A stretch of 64,000 nt of DNA from Neorhizobium populisoli (GCF_019430945.1 NZ_JAHYCB010000004.1:1-64000); one strand, 5' to 3'; numbered from the stretch's first letter, positions 1 to 7,697 are shown. Made by a program: numbers and translations. Notes: generated from the sequence alone by a model not told the origin.

Positions 1-16
1 TCGGGACGGCTTTGCT

Positions 17-379
17 CTACCGCATGGCCAGTCTTTTTTTGCGCGTCTGGCCGTGCCGAACCAAAAACCGGTGCAGGGACGATTTGCTCGCGATGATGCC
101 TTGGCCCGCAAGAGCGTTACGAAGCTCAAACAGCGTTCCATCCCGGTGCTCTCCGAGCCAGCCCATAATCACATCGGCATGAGCTTCAATCTTGTGGGAG
201 CTACGGTCGCCACCGAGCGGACCGGGACGAACGTTTCCTTGCCGGATTTGTAGATTACGCCAACGGCTCACGCTGGCCGCACTAACGCCGAAACGCTCGG
301 CAGCCTCCCTATGTGAAGCGCCGCCGTCAACGGCGGCAAGCACGCGTATGCGAAGATCAACGGAAAGGGCTTTCGACAT
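17..379 (-). CDS. IS630-family transposase, first frame (orfA)
   Basis: This 120-residue protein is the DNA-binding half of a two-frame IS630 transposase. It has an N-terminal helix-turn-helix of Tc1/mariner type (REAAERFGVSAASVSRW at about residues 25-41) and a second winged-helix-like part around SSLHRFLVRHG. I start it at the ATG at 379 (MSKALSVDL) and not at an upstream in-frame ATG at 439, because relatives begin at this motif. The frame ends at TAG 17-19, just after a run of seven A. In the -1 frame the reading continues as KKTGHAVEQSRPD, which is the usual start of IS630 orfB. The catalytic domain is beyond the left edge. Confidence 0.85.
   Translation of the reverse strand: MSKALSVDLRIRVLAAVDGGASHREAAERFGVSAASVSRWRNLQIRQGNVRPGPLGGDRSSHKIEAHADVIMGWLGEHRDGTLFELRNALAGQGIIASKSSLHRFLVRHGQTRKKRLAMR
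33..41 (-). other. Probable programmed -1 frameshift site in the IS630 transposase
   Basis: On the minus strand a run of seven A preceded by CGC and followed by GAC sits at the join of orfA and orfB. Frame 0 reads KKRLAMR then stop. The -1 frame reads KKTGHAVEQSRPD, which matches the conserved continuation of this transposase family. Slippage of the ribosome or of RNA polymerase on the A run would give the full fusion transposase. The rate is unknown and the second frame leaves the window at base 1. Confidence 0.7.
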
Positions 380-468
380 ATCTGCCGACCTCCATCGGCA
401 GATAGCTTGAATCAGAACGCGAGCGATTTGCAAAGCCATTCGATTCAGTCAGACAGGGAACTGCTCTA

Positions 469-767
469 AGGGCCGTGCGTGGCGTGTAGTCGATCAATCC
501 ACCGGCAGCGGGTTTCGGTTCACGGCAACGGAAACAGTAGAATTCATGCAGCCCGCATCGCTGCTTCGGCTTGTCCCGCTTGTCGAGGAAGGCGCGCAAA
601 TCGCTTCCCAGGATCAGGAAGGGCCGTTGGTCGGCCAGGTGCGGCAATCCCGCCTTTAGCCATCGCCGCACGCTGCCCTTCGCCACACCAAGAACAAGGG
701 CCGCTTCCTCGGTGGTGTAGCTGTAATGCTGCTTGATCGCCCGCCGGATCGGACGACGCCCGGCCAT
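469..767 (-). pseudogene. Small helix-turn-helix island protein, interrupted by the IS630 element
   Basis: The first 100 residues (from ATG at 767) form a MerR/excisionase-like helix-turn-helix (YTTEEAALVLGVAKGSVRRW, about residues 17-36). A possible zinc-binding segment with C71, C78 and C81 follows, ending ...GGLIDYTPRTA. Related island proteins continue with further cysteines after this point. Here the IS630 element enters after residue 100, and the frame then runs into IS sequence until a stop at 357. The missing C-terminus should lie on the far side of the IS, outside the window. Its start codon directly follows the stop of the AlpA-like gene, so the two were probably one operon. The function is likely regulatory for the integrative element, by inference only. 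Confidence 0.7.
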
Positions 768-974
768 TCACCGGCCTCCGCTGTCGATAAGCGATCGAAT
801 GTCTTCCACCCGCCATGCAGTGATGCGCGGGCCAAGCTTTACCGGCTTCGGAAACCGCCCGTCCTTGATGCCCGCCCACCATGTGGACTTGCTGACAGGG
901 ATCGGCCCGTTCGGCGCGATGATTGCGGAAAGCCGGACGAAGCCGGTTGTAGGGAAATGGGTGTTGTTCGGCAT
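768..974 (-). CDS. AlpA-like helix-turn-helix regulator
   Basis: This 68-residue protein has the AlpA/excisionase pattern: a short N-terminus, FVRLSAIIAPNGPIPVSKST as the winged helix-turn-helix, then WWAGIKDGRFPKPVKLG and a closing ITAWRVEDIRSLI. Proteins of this type control integrase expression or act as recombination directionality factors in integrative elements next to tyrosine integrases. That suits the context, with the integrase about 1.2 kb upstream on the same strand. The stop touches the start of the next small helix-turn-helix gene. A GAGATGG stretch lies just before the ATG. A perfect 13-base inverted repeat sits 60 bases upstream and could be its operator. Confidence 0.8.
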   Translation of the reverse strand: MPNNTHFPTTGFVRLSAIIAPNGPIPVSKSTWWAGIKDGRFPKPVKLGPRITAWRVEDIRSLIDSGGR

Positions 975-1033
975 GGTGCCATCTCGTCTTGGTTGAAACG
1001 AGATGGTTTTAAGTCGGCCGATAGTGGGCTTGG

Positions 1034-1064
1034 CCGAATTCGGTTTACGTCAAACCGAATTCGG
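1034..1064. repeat. Perfect 13-base inverted repeat, each arm itself palindromic
   Basis: CCGAATTCGGTTT (1034-1046) is followed by a 5-base spacer and its exact reverse complement (1052-1064). Each arm contains the 10-base palindrome CCGAATTCGG. The site lies between the stop of the coiled-coil gene (1077) and the start of the AlpA-like gene (974), both on the minus strand. It may be an operator for the AlpA-like gene or a weak terminator of the upstream gene. There is no long T run, so I prefer operator. Confidence 0.6.
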
Positions 1065-1076
1065 TTTTGGAAGGTG

Positions 1077-2138
1077 CTATTCGGTTACCTCGCCATGCAG
1101 CAAGGCTTTGCCTTCGTTGAGGTATTTTCGGATGGTGTCGGCATCCAGGGGAATGCCGCGGGTGGCGAGGTCGGTTTCAATGTCCGCTGTCGCACAATTT
1201 CGCGCCATTGTTGGATTGAAGCAGTAGGCGCCTATGGCCATGCCAATGACAAGCTTCAACAGACTTTCACGTTCGCGCACGCCAATATCACGCTTGCCTG
1301 CATCGGCTTCGTCTTTCTGGAGACGGCCCAGCGCTTCAGATAGTTCTTTGTTTTTGGCCTTCAGGCTCTCGACTAACGTCTGGTATCCCGTAATCGTACT
1401 GTTGGCCTGTGCAGAATATTCTTCTTGAAATTTCGATCTTTCGTTCATCGCTAGCAGGTATTTTTCCCGCTCTTCAGCAAGGCTAGCGCTCAATTTGGAG
1501 AATGCCTCCTGTTGCTGATCGAAAAGGCTTTTCCAGTCAGCAACTTGAATTCCAAGCGCGTCAATTTCAGCGGCAAGTTGGTCGGGGATCTCTATCCGCA
1601 TCCGGCGAGCCCATGCGACTGCCACGTTGGGAATGGTCTGCTCCCACAATTGTCCCATGGCTTTGGCACGGTTGACGATGGTGCGATGCTGTTCGTATCG
1701 GCGGACGAATTCGGACTCGGAATAGAAACGGCCGATGCTTTGCCAGTTTACCGTTTTTGGGTCGCGGCCAAGGCTGAGCGCGACGATTTCTTCAAGGGAC
1801 CAATAGGACAACTTCGCCCAGTATTTGAAATCGGGCGTACTCTCCGGCTGATTGTAGAAGCGCTCGTCCTCCAAGCGCTTTTTCGACGCGGCGATAATCT
1901 CCGCTTCGCGCTTGCGGGCATCGGCGATTCGGGCTTTCAGTTCGACCGTCGGAAGCTGCTCCAGTTCGACGCGATAGGCTTTGGATTCCTCTTCGGCCGT
2001 CTCCCGCTTTTCCTCGAAATCCGGATCATAGTTTTTTCCAACGCTTTCAGTGCGAGCGCCGAACCGCAAGATTGGGTAGCGCTGCAAGATCAGGTAAAAA
2101 ACGGGGTCAAGTGCCCACAAGGGTTCGAGTTTTGGCAT
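1077..2138 (-). CDS. Conserved island protein with coiled coil, function unknown
   Basis: This 353-residue protein resembles none of the enzymes I know. Visible parts are a charged N-terminal region rich in Glu/Lys (about 40-95), a middle segment with KYWAKLSYWSLEEIVALSLGRDP (about 125-150), a long heptad-like coiled coil (about 205-285), and a compact C-terminal segment beginning ESLLKLVIGMAIGAYCFNP. The C-terminal segment recurs in hypothetical proteins on proteobacterial mobile islands. It has no signal peptide and no clear membrane segment. It lies between the integrase and the AlpA-like regulator on the same strand, so it is probably cargo or an accessory protein of the integrative element. 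Confidence 0.7.
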   Translation of the reverse strand: MPKLEPLWALDPVFYLILQRYPILRFGARTESVGKNYDPDFEEKRETAEEESKAYRVELEQLPTVELKARIADARKREAEIIAASKKRLEDERFYNQPESTPDFKYWAKLSYWSLEEIVALSLGRDPKTVNWQSIGRFYSESEFVRRYEQHRTIVNRAKAMGQLWEQTIPNVAVAWARRMRIEIPDQLAAEIDALGIQVADWKSLFDQQQEAFSKLSASLAEEREKYLLAMNERSKFQEEYSAQANSTITGYQTLVESLKAKNKELSEALGRLQKDEADAGKRDIGVRERESLLKLVIGMAIGAYCFNPTMARNCATADIETDLATRGIPLDADTIRKYLNEGKALLHGEVTE

Positions 2139-2220
2139 TGCCGATTCCGTCCCGCTGCCGATGCAGGATAATAGACGCGGCAGCCACGACAGAAGAAGAG
2201 GCAGTTGCTCAATATTGACC

Positions 2221-3414
2221 CTATTCCACCTGTGATTTCATCTTGTGGATTTCCCCAGCCCACCAATCGGCCATTTTCACCCGCTCTTCCCAATAGAGCG
2301 CCCGGTGATAGGCCTTGTGAACCTCGTCAGCGCCGACATGGGCCAATTCTGCTTCGATCGCATCCGGCGCCCATTTGCCGCTTTCGTTCAGCAATGTGGA
2401 AGCGCTTGCCCGGAAACCGTGGGACGTCGCCTCGTCTTGGGTGAAGCCCATCCGGCGAAGTGCGCTGTTCATCGTGTTTTCGCTCATGGTGCGGGTGCGA
2501 GACGTAACGGCGGGGAACAACAGCTTCCCGTCACCGGTCAGCATGCGCAACTCTTCGAGGATTGCCAAGGCTTGGCCCGACAGCGGCTTGCGGTGCTCGC
2601 GGCGCATCTTCATTCGCGACGCCGGCAGGGTCCAGATCGCCTTGTCGAAATCGATTTCGCTCCATTCCGCTTGGCGAAGCTCGCCGGGGCGGGGATAAAG
2701 TAGGGCCATCAATTGCAGCGCCATGCGCGTTTCCGGCATTCCCTCATAGGCCCAGATCGCGCGAAGCAAGCCGCCGAATGCCTTCTTGCCGGTCACGGCG
2801 GCCCGATGCGAGACAACCGGCGCCGTCAGGGCGCCTTTTAGCCCGAAGGTCGGGTCGTTGTCGGTGCGCGCCGTGGCAATGGCATAGCGGAAAATCTGCC
2901 CGATGGTGGAGCGCACACGCCGGGCCGTTTCATAATTGCCCTTGGCTTCGATCCTTCGCAACGGAACAAGGATCTCGGCAGCGGTGATTTCGGACACGGG
3001 CCGCGAACCAATGTCGGACATGGCAAGACCAAGCAGCCATTCTTTCTTGTTCCGGGTCGTGTCGGCCTTGCCCTCTTTTGCGATCTTCACAAGGTACTCG
3101 TCCGCCACCGCCTTGAATGTGACGGCATTGCTGGCTCGTTTGGTGATGCGCTCCAGTTTCGCATGATGCGAAGGGTTGATGCCTTTGGCCAGGAGGGCCT
3201 TGGTGTTCTCCCGCAGTCGGCGCGCATCGGCAAGCGTCACGGCCGGATATGAGCCCAACGCCATCGTCTGTTGTTTGCCGTCGAAACGATAGGACAGGCG
3301 CCACAGCTTCGAGCCTTGCGGCGAAAGCAGAACATGCAGCCCGCCGCCGTCGCTGTGCTTTGTTGGTTTTTCTGTTGGTTTCAGGGCCTTTAGGGCGGTG
3401 TCGGTGAGCGCCAT
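2221..3414 (-). CDS. P4-type tyrosine integrase
   Basis: This site-specific recombinase of about 397 residues has an N-terminal arm-binding domain of the DUF4102 type (ALTDTALKALKPTEKPTKHS, then DGGGLHVLLSPQGSKLWRLSY), a central core-binding domain, and a C-terminal catalytic domain. Catalytic signatures are the Arg in PRPGELRQAEW, the His-x-x-Arg in TSHGFRASAS, the LAHVG segment and the tyrosines in AYHRALYWEER. I start it at the ATG at 3414, where the family N-terminus begins. The frame is open further upstream, to 3585. It sits 193 bases from the 3' end of a tRNA-Leu gene, the usual target of this family, and so defines 1-3607 as one end of an integrated element. Confidence 0.92.
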   Translation of the reverse strand: MALTDTALKALKPTEKPTKHSDGGGLHVLLSPQGSKLWRLSYRFDGKQQTMALGSYPAVTLADARRLRENTKALLAKGINPSHHAKLERITKRASNAVTFKAVADEYLVKIAKEGKADTTRNKKEWLLGLAMSDIGSRPVSEITAAEILVPLRRIEAKGNYETARRVRSTIGQIFRYAIATARTDNDPTFGLKGALTAPVVSHRAAVTGKKAFGGLLRAIWAYEGMPETRMALQLMALLYPRPGELRQAEWSEIDFDKAIWTLPASRMKMRREHRKPLSGQALAILEELRMLTGDGKLLFPAVTSRTRTMSENTMNSALRRMGFTQDEATSHGFRASASTLLNESGKWAPDAIEAELAHVGADEVHKAYHRALYWEERVKMADWWAGEIHKMKSQVE

Positions 3415-3539
3415 GTTGGTATCCAGCCGGAATTCTGTTGGCATCGGGCCAAGCCGCTGTTGGCATTTTCTGCCAAGCACCAACGATGCTACCAACAAAA
3501 CTTTCGGATGCAACGGGACGTCACCGGACGTCAGACAAT

Positions 3540-3567
3540 AAAAAAGCCCGGAAAACCGGGCTTTTTT
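3540..3567 (-). terminator. Rho-independent terminator behind tRNA-Leu
   Basis: A perfect stem of GCCCGG and CCGGGC around AAAA is flanked by six A and six T, so it can work in both directions. It lies 40 bases past the 3' end of the minus-strand tRNA. It may have come with the integrated element, since it lies on the integrase side of the presumed attachment site. Confidence 0.85.
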
Positions 3568-3607
3568 ATGTTGCTTCTGGACCATCTAGGACGGTCTGAA
3601 ACCGGAA

Positions 3608-3694
3608 TGGTGCCCAGAAGAGGACTCGAACCTCCACACCCTTTCGGGTACCAGCACCTGAAGCTGGCGCGTCTACCAATTCCGCCATCTGGGC
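3608..3694 (-). tRNA. tRNA-Leu, anticodon CAG
   Basis: Read on the minus strand, the 87 bases give a 7-base acceptor stem (GCCCAGA with TCTGGGC), the D-loop GGTAGACGCG, and anticodon stem CCAGC/GCTGG around loop TTCAGGT, hence anticodon CAG. The long variable arm is typical of tRNA-Leu. The T-loop is GGTTCGAGTCC, and CCA is encoded. The integrase gene lies beyond its 3' end. In P4-type integration the 3' part of the tRNA is rebuilt by the element, so this end is probably an att site. The matching repeat should lie beyond the left edge of the window. Confidence 0.95.
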
Positions 3695-3704
3695 GACGGA
3701 GAGC

Positions 3705-3733
3705 CATGTACGGGGGCTGGTTCTTCAAGTCAA
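3705..3733 (-). promoter_or_regulatory. Sigma-70-type promoter of tRNA-Leu
   Basis: On the minus strand TTGACT (3733-3728) and TACATG (3710-3705) are separated by 17 bases. The mature tRNA starts 11 bases past the -10 box, as expected. Confidence 0.7.
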
Positions 3734-3796
3734 CAGGGTTTTTGAACTTTCCGTGTCAGTCTCAAAAAAACTTTTTTATCCACATGGCGCAAAGCC

Positions 3797-4096
3797 TTAG
3801 GCTTCACCGGTTTCCGGGGTTTTACGGTCCAGGTGACCGAGATCGCGGTCGGGGTCGATTACGTCGCGGACCCGCTGTTTCAATTCTCTCGGGCCGGGAA
3901 AGCCGCCGTCGCGCTTGCGTTCCCAGAGCAAATCGCCATTCAGGCGAATCTCGAAATTGCCGCCCGTGCCTGGAATCAGCGCCACTTCGCCCAGACTGTC
4001 GTCAAAGGTCTGCAAAAGCTCCTGCGCTATCCAGCCGGCGCGCAGCAGCCAGTTGCACTGAGTGCAATAGAGAATCGTGATGCGCGGTTTTTCCAT
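3797..4096 (-). CDS. SelT/SelW/SelH (Rdx) family thioredoxin-like protein
   Basis: This 99-residue protein starts ITILYCTQCNWLLRAGW, which holds the CxxC motif (C11, C14) of the selenoprotein W-like Rdx family, here with cysteine in place of selenocysteine. Conserved GTGGNFEIRLNGDLLWERKRDGGFP follows, in two overlapping pieces: GTGGNFEIRLNG and LLWERKRDGGFP. Family members have a thioredoxin-like fold and a presumed redox role, but substrates of the bacterial forms are not established. An AAGGA stretch precedes the ATG at 4096. It is a single gene, divergent from the DoxX gene. Confidence 0.88.
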   Translation of the reverse strand: MEKPRITILYCTQCNWLLRAGWIAQELLQTFDDSLGEVALIPGTGGNFEIRLNGDLLWERKRDGGFPGPRELKQRVRDVIDPDRDLGHLDRKTPETGEA

Positions 4097-4249
4097 CGGT
4101 TTTCCTTTCGTGACTGCTCAAATCAGTCTCACAATAATGTCACCTTAAATAGTCAAGTTTTTGAATGCACGCATCTCGACTTGGGATCACCGAGAGGCAA
4201 TTTGGCGCTGTAGAGAAATCATTGCCCCCAAAGACAAGAGGTCCTCCCC

Positions 4250-4699
4250 ATGGCTCTTCATTCCACCACCCGCTCTCGCCTGTTTATTCCCGCCCTCACC
4301 CCCGTCTACACCTCGACGCATGAGATCGTCGAGACGATCCTGCGTGTTACAGCCGGCGTGCTGCTCGTCACGCACGGCTTCGGCAAGATCAGCAATCCTT
4401 TCGGTGCCATCGGCATGGTCGAAAGCCTCGGCTTTTATCCGGGTGTCTTCTGGTCGCCGCTGTTGGCGGCGACGGAATTCTTCGGCGGTATTCTGGTCAC
4501 GATCGGCCTTTTCACACGCCCTGCCTCGTTCGCCGCGATGATCGTGCTGCTGGTCACGGTCTATTTCCATGGGATCGTGCGTGCGGAAGGCTTGGCGGGT
4601 GCCGAGAAATCGATCCTCTGGGCCGCGATTTTCCTGTTCTTCGCACTGCGTGGCGGCAACAGCCATTCCGTCGACGCCCGCCTCGGCAAAACGTTCTGA
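4250..4699 (+). CDS. DoxX family membrane protein
   Basis: This 149-residue protein has four hydrophobic segments (about 28-48, 65-87, 93-110 and 122-136) and the DoxX signatures LRVTAGVLLVTHGFGKI and ATEFFGGILVTIGLFTRPA. DoxX proteins are inner-membrane proteins linked to oxidative-stress handling or quinone/thiol redox in several bacteria; no specific substrate can be read from the sequence. An AAGAGG stretch precedes the ATG. No partner gene is adjacent on the same strand, and the next gene converges on it. Confidence 0.88.
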   Translation: MALHSTTRSRLFIPALTPVYTSTHEIVETILRVTAGVLLVTHGFGKISNPFGAIGMVESLGFYPGVFWSPLLAATEFFGGILVTIGLFTRPASFAAMIVLLVTVYFHGIVRAEGLAGAEKSILWAAIFLFFALRGGNSHSVDARLGKTF

Positions 4700-4803
4700 C
4701 GGGAAGCTTAAACTCCGAGCATCGGAGTGCATCGAAATTGACAGCCTCTTGAATTGAGGCACCTGCGCGTCCTGCCAACCGGATGCGCAGCAGCAAAAGT
4801 GGA

Positions 4804-6300
4804 TCAGGCCTGCAAATCGGCCTGATCCACATAGGACCGGCCTTCCACCTGGCCGATAACTATTCGTGATATCTTGCCATCGACCGCGGCGGTATATTCC
4901 GTAACGACCGGCGCCGGCACGGATTGCCCATGCTCGAACAATTCGAACATAGGCCGGCCTGTCATGGTGGCGGCGCGTTCGACACCCAGCAGTTCGAGAA
5001 CAGTCGGCGCGATATCGTAAATCGCGGTGCGCGATGCCACGACTTGACCGCCGCGCTTGAGCACCGCACCCTCGCCGATCAACACCGCTGCAAGCTCGCT
5101 CCAGTGCAGGCCGCCATGCGAGCCGCCGCCGAGCGGAATACCACTATAGCTACCGGCATCACAGATCGAAGTGCCTCGCACGCCAAACTCGTTGACCGCG
5201 TCGTTGTCACCCTTGAGGTTGATGTAGAGATCCGGCGCACGACGATGAGCGGCGCCCGTCAATTCCAGGGCCAGCGTGCCGGGGATGATGCCCTCATGCG
5301 CGCCCGGTTCGATCGCCCGGGTAAAAGTCGCGCCATACCAAGGCTGGGCGACAAGCGCATCGAAGACCCCCTGCAGCAGGCCCTGGTCGAATTTCTTAAG
5401 CCAGAAACCCGGCGCACGGCCGCGTCGATAGAGGACATCGATATCGTCATCCAGCTTCGTATCGGCCGCGATGCCGGCCTGTTTAAGCGCATCTCCGACC
5501 GAGATGAACTCGTTGATTGTCGAATGGCCGTGATCAGAGGTCACGAAAATGACGATATCATCTTTCTCCGGCTGTCTGTCGCGCCACTCCAGAAGATTGC
5601 CGATCGCCTCGTCGCAATCCTTCATGGAAGCCAGCATGCCTTCGGCACCGAGACCATAACGATGCGAGGCGCTGTCCACCTCCGTCAGCCAGATGATCGC
5701 CGCATCCGGCTTTTTCGCCGGCCATACGGTATCGGTGAAAACGGCAACGGCCTGGCGTTCGGCACCACGGTCGAGGCCATGGGCCGGCATGCGATGCTGT
5801 TCGGCGACATCGACGGCGAGTTCCGGAGGGAAGGCGATCGCGGGATGGCGGACGTTATAGCCCACCTGCCCCCAATCGGCGCCTTTCCAGTTGAGCGCCG
5901 TAAACGAGCCCTGCCCACTCGAATTGACCACTGCAAAGGACTTGCCGCTCTTGGCAAAAGTTTCGGACAGATTGGTCGCCGTCACCATGCCGCCGATGAT
6001 ACGCCTGTCGCCGGCGCGCCAATCATGGATCGTATCGGTGCCCGTCAGGCGGTCCGAGCCGTCGCGGGAATAGAATTCGTTGCCGAGAACGCCAGTCGTT
6101 TCCGGGCGGGCACCGCTGGCCAGCGCCGTTAGCGCACCACGCGTCTCGCTCGGGAATACGGTGCGGTGATCCTTGCTGGAAACACCACGGGCCTGCATGG
6201 CGGTCAGGTTTGGCATCGTCTTCTCGTTGATCATGTCTGGACGCAAGCCATCAATGCCCACGACGATGACATGACGCGCGTTCGAACCGTTGGAAACCAT
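4804..6300 (-). CDS. Alkaline-phosphatase-superfamily phosphodiesterase/nucleotide pyrophosphatase
   Basis: This 498-residue enzyme of the nucleotide pyrophosphatase/phosphodiesterase (NPP) branch starts at ATG 6300 (MVSNGSNARHV). D17 in IVVGIDGLRPDMI and nucleophile T53 in VFPSETRGAL are the first metal and catalytic sites. Later metal ligands are in IIWLTEVDSASHRYG, VTSDHGH and GGSHGGLHW. There is no signal peptide, so a cytoplasmic place is likely. Family members split phosphodiesters, pyrophosphates or phosphonate esters. It faces away from the NitT/TauT-type transporter operon across a 330-base gap, which hints at a shared phosphorus- or sulfur-bearing substrate, but only weakly. Confidence 0.82.
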   Translation of the reverse strand: MVSNGSNARHVIVVGIDGLRPDMINEKTMPNLTAMQARGVSSKDHRTVFPSETRGALTALASGARPETTGVLGNEFYSRDGSDRLTGTDTIHDWRAGDRRIIGGMVTATNLSETFAKSGKSFAVVNSSGQGSFTALNWKGADWGQVGYNVRHPAIAFPPELAVDVAEQHRMPAHGLDRGAERQAVAVFTDTVWPAKKPDAAIIWLTEVDSASHRYGLGAEGMLASMKDCDEAIGNLLEWRDRQPEKDDIVIFVTSDHGHSTINEFISVGDALKQAGIAADTKLDDDIDVLYRRGRAPGFWLKKFDQGLLQGVFDALVAQPWYGATFTRAIEPGAHEGIIPGTLALELTGAAHRRAPDLYINLKGDNDAVNEFGVRGTSICDAGSYSGIPLGGGSHGGLHWSELAAVLIGEGAVLKRGGQVVASRTAIYDIAPTVLELLGVERAATMTGRPMFELFEHGQSVPAPVVTEYTAAVDGKISRIVIGQVEGRSYVDQADLQA

Positions 6301-6630
6301 AGCCCGTTTGAACCTTTCCGGAATTCTCTTGGTGGCATTGCGCCTATTGATGCGCCGCCTTCTATGATCCAAACATATCGGCAGCGTGACATGTGCTGTC
6401 AGCTCGAAGACATCGCCTACACCGAGAAACGGAACAGTAAGCCGCAAATGGGATCACCTGGGCTGCTTTGCCCGTCAAAGCTTGACAAACACAGGTTCTG
6501 GAATATGCGACTTTATGACAGGCCCGCGTGCTGCTGAAGGCACCATGATTATTCATTGTCTTCGAAGGCGTTGAGTGACACTGAGATGATATGACGCCGC
6601 CAAGCGCGTCGACATTGGAGGAGACCCCAT
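6301..6630 (+). promoter_or_regulatory. Divergent intergenic region with a candidate sigma-70 promoter
   Basis: This 330-base gap separates the phosphodiesterase gene from the binding-protein gene. The best promoter candidate for the plus-strand operon is TTGACA at 6482-6487 and TATGCG at 6504-6509 with a 16-base spacer. GGAGGAG at about 6617-6623 is the ribosome-binding site of the next gene. I see no repeat, small gene or riboswitch in the rest. Confidence 0.45.
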
Positions 6631-7656
6631 ATGACTTTTGCCCTGAACCGCCGTCAGGCACTTATCAGCATGGGCGCCGTCGGCGCCGCAGCCGCATTCG
6701 GCATGCCGGCGCTGGCCGCCGGAAAGCGCAATCTCGCCGTCCTCAACCTTGCCAGCCATGCGCCGAGCTTCATCGCTTACGAGCGCGGCTACTTCAAGGA
6801 TGCAGGCCTCGATATCGAGCTGAAGTTCTTTGAAGCCGCCCAGCCGATGGCTGTCGCGATCGCCTCGGGTGATGCGGAATTCGGCGTGACCGCCATGAGC
6901 GGCGGCCTGATCAGCCTGGCGCAGAAGGATGCGGTCAAGGTGGTCGGTGGCGCGCTGACCGAGGAAAAGGGCGTTGTCGGCGCGGTCATCCTTGCCTCCA
7001 ACAAGGCTTACGAAGCCGGTCTGACTGATCCGTCCAAACTTGCCGGCAAGAGCTTCGGTATCACCACGACGGGCTCGTCCTTCCACTTCATGGCCCACAA
7101 GATCGCCACTGCCAACAATATCAAGCTCGCTGACATCCAGCTTCGCCCGCTGCAGAAGCTCGGCGCCGTGGTCGGCGCGCTGTCGACCGGCCAGATCGAT
7201 GCCTGGGCGATCCAGGCCAATGTGGCCAACAAGATGATCCGCGAAGGTGCAGCCAAGAAGATCGGTCTCGTTTCTGATTATGCGCCGGACTATCAGGTGA
7301 CGACCGGTTTCACTTCGACGAAGAACGCCAAGAACGACCGGGCGCTGACCCAGTCCTTCATCACCGCCTATTCCAAGGCGATCGACGACTATAACGCCGC
7401 CTTCGTCGACAAGACCGCAGACGATGCTACGCGCGATGCCCTGGCCAAGCTCGTCTACAAATATGTCGAAGCCGACAGCCCGTTCGAAACCGCCAAGCAG
7501 AACCTCATCGAGGGTGCGATGCGCGTCAACAAGGGTATGGCGATCTCGCTGAAGAGCTGCGTCGAGCAGCTCGAATGGTTCAAGGCCGAAGGCATGGTCA
7601 AGGATGCCATCACCAACGACCAGCTTTTCGATACATCCTACGTCAAGACGATCTGA
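6631..7656 (+). CDS. NitT/TauT-type ABC transporter substrate-binding protein
   Basis: This 341-residue periplasmic binding protein of the SsuA/NMT1-like family has an N-terminal export signal (NRRQALISMGAVGAAAAFG, cleavage near PALAA) whose paired arginines suggest Tat export. The mature part opens with NLAVLNLASHAPSFIAYERG and YFKDAGLDIEL, typical of binding proteins for nitrate, taurine, alkanesulfonates or thiamine precursors. The ligand cannot be told. It heads an operon with ATPase and permease genes. A perfect hairpin lies in the 53-base gap to the ATPase gene. Confidence 0.88.
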   Translation: MTFALNRRQALISMGAVGAAAAFGMPALAAGKRNLAVLNLASHAPSFIAYERGYFKDAGLDIELKFFEAAQPMAVAIASGDAEFGVTAMSGGLISLAQKDAVKVVGGALTEEKGVVGAVILASNKAYEAGLTDPSKLAGKSFGITTTGSSFHFMAHKIATANNIKLADIQLRPLQKLGAVVGALSTGQIDAWAIQANVANKMIREGAAKKIGLVSDYAPDYQVTTGFTSTKNAKNDRALTQSFITAYSKAIDDYNAAFVDKTADDATRDALAKLVYKYVEADSPFETAKQNLIEGAMRVNKGMAISLKSCVEQLEWFKAEGMVKDAITNDQLFDTSYVKTI

Positions 7657-7673
7657 TCGCCTGGCGCCCAGGA

Positions 7674-7697
7674 CCGGAGGCCTTTCAAGGCCTCCGG
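7674..7697 (+). repeat. Intercistronic hairpin after the binding-protein gene
   Basis: CCGGAGGCCTT and AAGGCCTCCGG are exact reverse complements, separated by two bases. There is no T run, so it is more likely an mRNA 3'-end stabiliser or partial terminator than a full terminator. It would raise binding-protein output relative to the membrane parts. Confidence 0.7.

Larger units (their letters stand above)
1..468 (-). mobile_element. IS630-family insertion sequence, one end, cut by the window edge
   Basis: The stretch carries the first reading frame of an IS630-family transposase and the beginning of the second. The right terminus is placed at about 466-468, where a TA dinucleotide borders sequence that reads, on the minus strand, as the terminal GAGCAGTTCCCTGTCTGA. 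IS630 elements duplicate a TA on insertion, which fits. Sequence to the right of 468 belongs to another gene that is interrupted here. The rest of the element, with the DDE catalytic part, lies outside the window, so completeness cannot be judged. The exact terminus is inferred from the break in the neighbouring gene. Confidence 0.8.

Noticed and set aside
726-1343. 205-codon open frame on the plus strand across the AlpA-like gene
   Set aside because: No domain and no ribosome-binding site are seen; the opposite strand holds the AlpA-like and coiled-coil genes.
3414-3585. Longer integrase starting at 3585
   Set aside because: The extra residues run through the terminator hairpin and do not resemble the family N-terminus, which begins at MALTDTALK.
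4924-6132. 402-codon open frame on the plus strand
   Set aside because: It is antisense to the phosphodiesterase gene, whose metal and nucleophile motifs are complete. No known domain is seen in the antisense frame.
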